Below, piece after piece: positions 56,526 to 64,000 of a stretch of DNA of 64,000 nucleotides. The stretch lies in the NCBI RefSeq assembly GCF_023343835.1, contig NC_064434.1, forward strand, positions 9,281,505 to 9,345,504, in the 5' to 3' direction. The DNA comes from Lagopus muta (taxonomy: Eukaryota; Chordata; Aves; Galliformes; Phasianidae). The notes under the pieces are model-generated. The model was given only the letters and a program-made list of their open reading frames with translations, searched no databases and had not been told where the DNA came from. Position numbers and translations under genes: made by a program. How positions within the stretch are numbered: position 1 is the first letter of the stretch; each line of letters opens with the position of its first letter.

Positions 56526-56620
56526 CGCTATTTAAAGCTTCTCCGACTTTCCTAATATAGCCAGCCAATGGGAAGGCAGGGAGTGAGGTCATCGTCGGCG
56601 GGGAGCGCCACGATTGGCCG
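56526..56620 (-). promoter_or_regulatory. RHOB: RHOB core promoter elements
   Basis: Read on the minus strand toward the gene: an ATTGG/CCAAT pair (plus-strand attgg at about 56613, ccaat at 56565-56569), a CRE-like TGACCTCA (56584-56591), a CArG-like CTATATTAGG (56551-56560) and a TATA-like CTTTAAATAG (56528-56537). The transcription start is then expected near 56500, with a 5' UTR of about 300 nt. RHOB is known as an immediate-early gene with an inverted CCAAT box, which fits this set. Confidence 0.6.
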
Positions 56621-56767
56621 AGCCCTGCGGGCGGGAGGCGGGGCGCGAAAAAGGAGGGGGCGCGCCGCGGGGTTGAGGGGCCCCGAGCTGAGGGGCGGCT
56701 GAGGGCGGGCAGGGGGTGCGCTGGGGGTGCTGGTTGTGAGGCGGGGCTGCGGCAGGGCTGGGCTGTG

Positions 56768-56822
56768 GGGCTGAGGAGCTGAAGAGCTGAAGAGCTGAGG
56801 AGCTGAAGAGCTGAGGAGCAGG
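56768..56822. repeat. Short GAGCTGAAGA-type minisatellite
   Basis: Tandem copies of gagctgaaga / gagctgagga, about five units, just upstream of the RHOB promoter. Confidence 0.8.
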
Positions 56823-56904
56823 GCTGGGTGCTGTGTGCCGAGCCCCCAAGGGGGCTCTGCGACAGGGCAGTCCCCGACGCGGTGTTCCCGAAGGCAGCCC
56901 TGCT

Positions 56905-57589
56905 CCTGAAGGGCTCCAGAGTGGCTCAGCACGAGCAGATGGCTCGCACAGCACACACGGCTCACAAAGCCTGGCATTCCTGGTACTGCCGGCCGTGCAG
57001 CTATCGCTGTTGGCTGGGTGTTGTCTCCCAGCACGTAACACCTTGCTGCTCAGGGCTGGGTCCGAATCCTTTTGCTCGACAGCGAAAGAAGAAAAATGAG
57101 AGATTTGAATGCTGTGTTTGCTGTTGAGAATTGTATTTAAAAACAGCCACTTAAAAACCAAACACACCGCTGAGGAAATCAAATTGCTTAGCTTGTGACT
57201 TTCAGTGGAGTGTTACGGAGGCATGTGTTAATAGGGCAAATGGTTCACTTAACCCTGAGCACTGAAATATAATTCATCCCCTGTGAGATTTTTCGTCATT
57301 CCCGTTTCTCCCTGTCAGAAGAACACGTCTCTGTTTGCAGATGGATGGATGCGTACCTGATCTTTGTAAAGCACCTTTCATGCAAAGTGAACCTGATAAA
57401 TTCAACTGAAAAAAAAGACTGAAAGCGTGGCCACAGTCATGGTGTTTTCATATACCTTTGAACTGTCAACAGGCTCCATTTCTGATTTCCGTCATCCCTT
57501 CACATTTATTATCACTGCTTTCAATTGCAAACTTTTCCCAAACCCTAAAGAAGTCACCTGCATTGAAGTCTTCTTTCCCATGCTGGCAT
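56905..57589. other. Intergenic upstream of RHOB
   Basis: No gene or repeat recognised. Confidence 0.5.
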
Positions 57590-58024
57590 GTCTGTTCCAC
57601 GAGGAGAGTCTGAAGGAACTGGGGCTGTTTAGTCTGGGGAAAAGGACGTAGAGGGGAGACCTTATGGCTCTCCACCAATATCTGAAAGGTGCTTCCAGCA
57701 AGAGCGGGGTTGGTCTCTTCTCACTGGTGACAGGTGACAGGACGAGGGGAAATGGCCTCAAGTTGCACCAGGGTAAGTTTAGGTTGGGGTTCAGGAAAAA
57801 CTTCTTTACAGAAAAGGTTGTTAAGCACTGGAATAGGCTGCCCAGGGAGTGGTTGAGTCACATCCCTGGATGTGCCTAAAATCCATGTGGATGTGTTGCT
57901 CAGGGACGTGATTTAGCAGAGGGTTGTTAGAGTTTGGGTAGTATGGTTGGGTTGTGGTTGGACTCAATGATCTTTAAGGTCTTTTCCAACCTGAGTGATT
58001 CTATGATTCTGTGATTCTATGATG
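57590..58024 (+). mobile_element. CR1 3' fragment with complete tail
   Basis: Plus-strand ORF2 end (LKELGLFSLGKRT), 3' UTR (tgttaagcactggaataggc) and four tail repeats (gattctatgattctgtgatt). 5'-truncated. Confidence 0.92.
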
Positions 58025-58196
58025 AAGCACAATGTAGCATGTAGCTATTTTCTCTATAATATCACAAGCACGTACAGCCCTTTTAATGAACAAGCGTAGT
58101 TCATTTGCTGAATAATGCAAATCTTCGTGCGTTTTGCTGTTTTCCAGTTACTTTAACCTCTTCAGAAGTGGCGCTGGTTCGGTTCGCCGGAGTTCG

Positions 58197-58210
58197 GTGC
58201 CCCCTGGTGG
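58197..58210 (-). promoter_or_regulatory. Candidate CTCF site
   Basis: GTGCCCCCTGGTGG on the plus strand; its reverse complement CCACCAGGGGGCAC matches the CTCF core consensus (CCACCAGGGGGCGC) except for one base. It lies in a small GC-rich island (58165-58330) in otherwise AT-rich DNA between RHOB and the Rho-like gene. Confidence 0.55.
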
Positions 58211-58330
58211 CCGCTCTGCTGGGGATGCCCGCCGTCCCCGCTGCTCAGGAGCTGCCGAGCCCGGCCTGCCTCCCAGGCGGCTGCAGGAGAAGCTGCGGGT
58301 GCTTCACAGCTCGTGGGAGGTGCTGCCTAA

Positions 58331-61039
58331 AGATGCTTTTGAATTCGGTTTTATTTTTATTCCTTTTTATTCGCTGTTCTCTGCAGGGAAGTTGGACGAG
58401 ATGACCTTTAATGCTGCCTTACAACTCAAACAATTCTGTGATGAATGTGTGATTTGAGTTTTGGGTTGCGTGAGGAGTCGTGGCTGAATATTTGATGTCT
58501 TTTCGTCAGCACAGCGCTTCATTAAACAGGAAAAAAGAGCCACCCGAATGAGTAGTTATGCTGATCATCTGCTCTGTGCTGTGCCATGAAAGGTAGGGAA
58601 ATAGGTAGCTTATTCATATCAAAGCACATGGCTCTGTTGTTCACTCAGGGTGCTGCTAGCAATTATCTGTGTGCCTCAGTGTGCAGAAAGCAAACTGAAG
58701 CAGCCCTCATGCATACCCCTTCACTCTTGTAGACTTCAAGACAGGGTGGCCTTATCCAAACAGTCGGCTCATCTCAACTTCAAAGCTGGGCTCAGGAAAT
58801 GTTCTGAAAAGGTCTGACTAACCCAAGTCATACCCACAGCAGGGGTTCTTCTAATTGCAGACACAGTTCCAGTACTCAGTTACTGGAACTTACTTCATTC
58901 ACTAGTAAAGTCTTCCATACTGAAGCCAATGGGCCCTAATTAAGACTTAAATGCCTAATACCTGTTACTTATTAATGGCCTGGGTTTCACAATTAGTGTA
59001 AATTTGCTACCGTTCCACTGCAGTGGATTCTGCCCATAAATGTCAGAAAGCCTCACCATCAATTTCCTCAGTTTGATTTTGCACTGAAGTTGCAGGAAGC
59101 ACTGTGTAGTACATGCACTGAGCTAAGTGGGAGCAAGGAGGCCTTAATTTATATTTTTTTCAGTTATATATGCTTCTCTTCTCTGAAGAATCCTCTTTTC
59201 AGCTCACACATAAAAGCCTGAAAAGAGTCCGTTCTGAGAACGGTGGAGATCAGAAGCAGAACTGTACATAGGAATCCTTCCCTTTCCCCTGCTAAGATCA
59301 GGGAAAAGGGGAATCTGGACAGCTTTACAGTGCTCTGAGTGCAACAGAACTGCAGCAATCCTAGGACTGAACACAGAGGATAACAACCTGCTCAAGTACT
59401 TAGGCTTCTTTCTCTGGGTGTGTACAGAAAGCAGAGATGGAAAACCTGGGAAGAAAAATATGAGAATAGGCTCTGGGCTTTCTTCTCACCTAAGAGATTT
59501 CTTTACAGGACCAATTCTGCACTCAAGCATAGCTGTGGTCTGGAAGGCTCCAAGAAGTGTAACCACTCTCTGTTGTAATTTTTACATTTCCTGATCAAAT
59601 TTGCATGATATGCTCAGCTATACTTCTTAAAGCAAACTGAAACTTCCCTTCCAGTAATCCCCTATAGCACAGTCTCTAAGCAAAGAATTTATTAGTTCTG
59701 CTGCACCACATACATCTGTATGACTGACGAAGAAAGCATGAGCAAGAGAAAAAAGACACCACATCTTTGCTTTTATTACTTGTGCAGCGGTTTTGAGATT
59801 AAAACTCAGCCTTTTGGATATTTACTTGATCTAAACCAATTGGCATTTTTTTATTGTTGAGAAGACAATTTCAGTTTGTTACTGGAGATTGTTTCCAGAT
59901 TATATGCCTCCTCCCTGTTCTTTCTGCTAAACAGATTTTCTAAATGGCATGTCTGTAACTCAGATAATTTATGGTCATGTATAAATCTACACCAAAAGCA
60001 TGAAAGCTCAGTGGGGAAGGTGATCTTTCTCCTTTTTGTCAATAAGTAGGCAAGTAAGTACATTGCCTGCTGTGGCATAGCATGCTGAGGGAGCCATGTG
60101 TGCCAGTAATGGCATACTGACTCGCCCTGTAACGCTGGCAACAAGCATCCTGCAGTCCTCATGCAAAGCATCTTAGTGAAGGGAGGGAAGTAAGAGCTTG
60201 TTAAATGTGAGCAGCTCTCAGTCTAGCACCTGACTTGTTGCAAGTCAAAGTGAGTTGTTCAGTGCTTTCTAATGTCACTGCTGAAAACCTGGATTTAACT
60301 CTCAGATTCCTTTGTAATCAGTGCAGTCAGTCAGGAGGTCAGGCTGATCTACCTAGAAACTGGAATGCCAAGGCACAAAAAGAGAAGGTGAAGACCTGTG
60401 CATTTTTGCTTAGGGTAAAATGGAAACACAAGTGAAAGCACATCATCCCAAACAGGAAATGCCTTTATTATCCAAAAGAACTCTGCAGGACCCACTGGCA
60501 TTGCTCTTCTAGGGTGTAAGTAAAGATGCCAGAACTGAATGATTTCCATTTTGTCAAGTTTCTCTGACAAGATTATCAGACTTTTACTTGAATGGGACAC
60601 AGGAAATATTGTCCTATTAGACCACCATAGAAAACTGATTGCCTTCTGGTCTCCATTCTCTCCAACGATAATAATAAAAAAAATCACCCTCAGTTAAGAA
60701 CTTGTCTGTTTCTCTAAGATATGAATGTGCTGACTACGTAACTGAGCATCAGTAGTTAAGTATCTGCATCGCCAGTAATGCCTCTGCAAACAGTTCTCTG
60801 TGCAGAGAGACCAAATTAATCCATCTCCGGTTCCCTTTGTTCTCAGTTTTCAGTGGATGCACCTTGCATCTTTGTCTACCAGGGAAACTGAGAGAATATA
60901 GGAGAAATGACTTGTCCAATGCTCACAAGGTGTCAGGGAGCTCAGTTTCCTCTCTAGGGTCCAAGATAGTATCTGTAACGCTAGACAGTTCTTTCTCTTT
61001 AGACAATCCAGATGATATATCTCATTTTGCTGCTTTGGA
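58331..61039. other. Intergenic between the two Rho genes
   Basis: Unique AT-rich sequence. About 58890-59100 contains several TAATTA/TTAATG-like motifs. No exon supported. Confidence 0.45.
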
Positions 61040-61210
61040 GATGAGAAAACACTGGAAATGGCTGCCCAAGGGAGACTGTAGTCTCTCCTTCCTTGTCAGT
61101 ATTCAAAACTCAACCCTGGTGGAGCACAATGATGGACCAGATCATCTCCAGAAATCCCACCTCATCCCTTTTTTGGTTCTGCGGTTCATTACTGTGGCAT
61201 GCCTCAGCAG
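61040..61210 (+). mobile_element. Decayed CR1-like fragment
   Basis: The sentence-like match cactggaaatggctgcccaa ... gagactgtagtctctccttc is the CR1 3'-UTR text in plus orientation, badly worn, without a tail. Confidence 0.5.
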
Positions 61211-62250
61211 ATCTGAAAATCTGAGGGTCTGGCTGGCAGGTCTCCTGGTCTCCTTCTCTTTTACTCTCTAGTACCATCAGCCCCAGCCCTTCAAAGCAGT
61301 TTGGCAAACTTAATACTGAAATGCTCACTCAGGATGAGTCTTTTGCAACGAGAATGAGGAAACTGCTAAAGCAAACATGCTATGGTGTGTCCGTGAATTG
61401 TGTAACTTCCACTTTGTTACCAGTAAAGTGAGATTCTTTAAAAAACAGTGTCATCAGGTTCTCTTTGCTGATTGGTTGGCCATATTAAGAAACATCAACC
61501 CATCCCTTTAAATGCTCTTTAAATGTGTTCACTGTGACGGTATTTGAAGAGTGGCAGAAAGTTCTCTGTAGGGCAGAAACAGTGACCTAAGGAAGGTGAG
61601 CAGCAACAATATTTGAAGAAACCAGTCTCATTTGGAATATCAACACAGAAGATTGATGCTGGAAATTACTATCCTGTAAGTCTAAAACTTCTATCTCATG
61701 TAAAATGTCCATGAATATGTTAAGAGAGAGAACACTTCTTAACTCCCATATGACAGCTAATCTATGAGCAAAAGCAGCATGGACTTATGCAGGGTAGCTG
61801 TCACCATTGGTAGTAACCCACTCGCAGACAATGGCAGGAAAAATGTAGACAGCTTGCATAGATGTTCAGTGCAGTGTTCTGTGCTCCATTTCACTCACAA
61901 AATTAAAGCATTCAGTGTAGAAAATGAAATCTGTTATGGACTGAATATTGACCATAAATAATGCTTGAGATGATAGAACAGAAATATAGGACACTGCAGG
62001 AATCTTGTGATGCCCAAACTTGGTTTACACATTCATTTTTGGATGTATAATAAAAATTGAAAGCAAAGTGCTCCTAGTGTCAGAAGATTCTAATGCTAGA
62101 AAAATGGAAAGGGCAAAAATCAGGAAACAAGGGTAAGGCAGAAGCATAGAAAGAAAAAAAGGAGAGAAGGGGAAGAATTCCAAACAAATGGGATTCCCTC
62201 TCCTCTTTTACCATCCACAAAAGAAGAATAACTCGTTTTGTACTTCATCT
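61211..62250. other. Upstream region of the Rho-like gene
   Basis: Unique AT-rich sequence. If the acceptor at 62261 is real, most of this is intron and the promoter lies further upstream; I could not choose a first exon. Confidence 0.4.
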
Positions 62251-62261
62251 TTGTTTTGCAG
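62246..62261 (+). promoter_or_regulatory. Splice acceptor just before the Rho-like start codon
   Basis: catctttgttttgcag, a T-rich tract ending in CAG, stands 2 bp before the ATG. It points to an upstream noncoding exon with the coding sequence in one later exon. Confidence 0.6.
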
Positions 62262-62263
62262 GA

Positions 62264-62857
62264 ATGGCTGCTGCTAGGAGGAAGCTTACAGTAGTTGGAG
62301 ATGACTGCTCTGGTAAGACGTGCCTCCTCTTCGCTCTGCGTCACAATCAGCTCCCCGCATTCTACGAGCCAACCCTGTTTGACACATATGCCACTGACGT
62401 AGAGGAAGATGGGAAGGAGATGAAGCTGTTTCTGTTTGACATGTCAGGAAAAGATGAAGCCAGCTACCGAAATCTCCGCTCGGTGTTCTATGAGGACACC
62501 AACATTATTTTAATATGTTTCTCAGTGGACAGGCCTGACTCACAGCAAAACGTCCTTGACTTTTGGGTTCCAGAAATCAAACTGTTCTGCCCCACGGTTC
62601 CTATTATTTTGGTGGCTACCAAGATTGAACTGAGGGATGATGAAGCTATCAGGAAGAAATTAGCTGCTCAGGGCTATGAGCCAATTAACACTGTAGAAGG
62701 AAAAGCTTTAGCAGCCAGGATTGGGGCATACGCTTACCTGGAGTGTTCTGCCAGGACAAAAGAAGGTGTTGATACCGCCCTGCAGATAATTAGCCAATGT
62801 GCATTAAATGAGAAAAAGAGGAGAAAGAAGCGCCAAAGGTCCTGCCAAATTTTGTAA
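62264..62857 (+). CDS. Atypical Rho-family GTPase, 197 aa, predicted hydrolysis-deficient
   Basis: Clear Rho family: P-loop GDDCSGKT (12-19), switch I with EPTLFDTY (T37 kept), the Rho insert region (about 126-140), ECSAR and a C-terminal CAAX box CQIL after a polybasic stretch (KKRRKKRQR), which predicts geranylgeranylation and membrane binding. It departs from RhoA/B at key places: Asp at position 14 (equivalent to Ras 12), Lys at 63 in place of the catalytic Gln, a two-residue insertion in switch II, and TKIE instead of NKKD. The first two changes predict loss of GTP hydrolysis, as in Rnd proteins and RhoH; the last could weaken guanine specificity. The frame is intact with no stop, so it is unlikely to be a dead retrocopy. 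It lies head to head with RHOB, about 6 kb away, and probably arose from it or from a RHOA-type gene. I know no accepted symbol. Confidence 0.85.
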   Translation: MAAARRKLTVVGDDCSGKTCLLFALRHNQLPAFYEPTLFDTYATDVEEDGKEMKLFLFDMSGKDEASYRNLRSVFYEDTNIILICFSVDRPDSQQNVLDFWVPEIKLFCPTVPIILVATKIELRDDEAIRKKLAAQGYEPINTVEGKALAARIGAYAYLECSARTKEGVDTALQIISQCALNEKKRRKKRQRSCQIL

Positions 62858-63740
62858 GAGGCACAAATATTATTTTGTTTTTAGTTTTCATTATGTGGAA
62901 GAGTGAGGTGATGTCTTTGATGCTGCTGTGTGGGCGCTGTAAGGGCTTTTGTGGTACAAGATGGAAAAAACATTTATGTGGATGGAAAGTCTGCCAAGTC
63001 TCTCACTTGAAAAGTTGGATTTGTTTCCTTCTCCAAAGCAGGCTGAAGAACACAATTCCAGGTTCGAGCTGAGCACAAGTCTTGAGAAATGGAAATGAAC
63101 AAGCTACAGTTCTTCACAGAGCTGTCTTGGTCAAGGGACATAATATGCAGACTGGGACAATCATGAGTGCATGGAGGTCAGTGAATCTAATCATGACTTC
63201 CTGGTAATCATGACCTCCTTTGGTGGCAAGCAGCTGTGCTGAAAAGGTTTACTAGTATGCACTCCCTTCTGTGCACTCCCTTCCATACACTTCTTTGAAG
63301 GACGCCCTTAGGGAATAGAATCACTGCACAGAGCTCACATACTCATGTATCCAGCGTCTGCCCTGCTAATGGGAGTGGCTTTCTGACTGGCAGAGCAGGT
63401 CTAACTCTTCGCAGGATTCATTCACAGATCTGACCTGGCTTGGTTCCTTGAATGCATTAGGGATGCAATGTATTGTATAGGGTGCAAGGAAGGCAGTGCT
63501 ATGTACTTCTTCAGGCACAGGTAAATAAGTTTACCCAAGGAAGTGGGGTAAAGCAGCCTGGCTCTGAGTTAAGATCCTTAACAGAATTCTTACCTTAAAA
63601 TGAGAGAGGCAAAGAGACCTGACTTCAGTGTCTAAAATTCTTTAGAAATCTCCGTGGTTTGAGCGTATCTTAAATCTTCCTACCTTTCCTTAGCACTTGC
63701 AGGCTGAAGACATGAAATAAAAGGAATGCTGACAGCTACG
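62858..63740 (+). other. Probable 3' UTR of the Rho-like gene
   Basis: AT-rich, no other frame of note, ends at a canonical polyadenylation signal. Length about 0.86 kb. Confidence 0.5.
63716..63721 (+). terminator. AATAAA polyadenylation signal, Rho-like gene
   Basis: Canonical hexamer on the coding strand, 859 bp after the stop codon, with no earlier canonical hexamer noticed. Confidence 0.5.
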
Positions 63741-64000
63741 CTCTCTGCTTTGCAAGTCATTGACAATTTGGAAAGAGACTAAAACATGCTGTCAACCTCA
63801 GCAGAGAATCTCAGGGAAGCACAGAGACGAGGCAAAAAGGAACGACTTTGGGTGCACCTCCATACTCTTCCCTTCTCCGAAGCACTCTGCTGCCAGCCCA
63901 AGAAACTGATTTATGGACTGACATTAAAGGTGCAAGTGTGGGAGACAGAAGATAATGTAACTATGGGATTTGGAGACAGATGCTATAACAGGAAATGGAC
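63741..64000. other. Window end, nothing recognised
   Basis: No feature supported in the last 260 bp. Confidence 0.4.

Larger units (their letters stand above)
55600..56900. promoter_or_regulatory. CpG island over RHOB
   Basis: High G+C with many undepleted CpG dinucleotides, against the AT-rich, CpG-poor surroundings on both sides. Limits judged by eye. Confidence 0.8.

Noticed and set aside
55615-56592. A longer RhoB frame of 325 codons reaching 56592
   Set aside because: The first 129 codons are GC-rich 5' UTR without family similarity. The known RhoB start and length match the ATG at 56205, and the TATA-like element lies inside the longer frame.
56552-57182. Reverse-strand frames upstream of RHOB (160 and 197 codons)
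   Set aside because: Low-complexity translation of the GC-rich promoter and the GAGCTGAAGA minisatellite.
1-64000. CRISPR arrays, operons, prokaryotic promoters or tRNA/rRNA genes
   Set aside because: The sequence is vertebrate nuclear DNA. The direct repeats seen are CR1 tails, the hexamer VNTR and LTRs, and no tRNA or rRNA could be recognised by eye.

Overview
The window is nuclear DNA from a bird. The evidence is the density of CR1 non-LTR retrotransposons (about 20 separable pieces, many ending in the CR1 ATTCTRTG-type tail), a mariner-like MITE of the kind known from chicken, and an intronless RHOB gene with its CpG island. A galliform is plausible, but the sequence alone does not prove the species. 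Genes are sparse and no prokaryotic features are present.

Positions 43-5215 hold two CR1 elements on the minus strand. Positions 5216 to about 29455 form a tandem array of three units. Each unit carries one copy of a four-exon gene that I do not recognise, with an N-terminal membrane anchor and a very large last exon. Copy 1 (5386-7668) is open for 522 codons, copy 2 (18331-20517) has a nonsense codon, and copy 3 (25768-28576) is open for 689 codons. Intron 3 of every copy has a (GGGGAT)n tract whose length differs between copies (10, 17 and 14 units). Units 2 and 3 begin with a CR1 ORF1 fragment. In unit 2 that fragment is split by a complete env-less endogenous retrovirus (11079-17531: LTR, Lys-type primer site, gag, pol, LTR), and unit 2 also carries an antisense solo LTR (21905-22380).

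Positions 29735-33350 are a pile-up of CR1 fragments, including one with a long intact reverse transcriptase frame. Positions 33350-54140 are mostly unique intergenic sequence with scattered CR1 pieces and a 534-bp mariner-like MITE (49864-50397). I support no gene there.

Positions 54145-56620 (minus strand) contain RHOB: one coding exon, a 3' UTR of about 1.46 kb and a promoter with TATA-like, CArG-like, CCAAT and CRE-like elements. About 6 kb away, head to head, lies a second Rho-family gene (62264-62857, plus strand). It has substitutions at the positions that control GTP hydrolysis and a CAAX end, and it starts right after a strong splice acceptor. A good CTCF-like motif (58197-58210) lies between the two.

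The two most unusual items are the three-copy gene family with its G-rich intronic repeat and the atypical Rho GTPase next to RHOB. The family, intron structure and splice sites were read by eye; no database search or alignment program was run.
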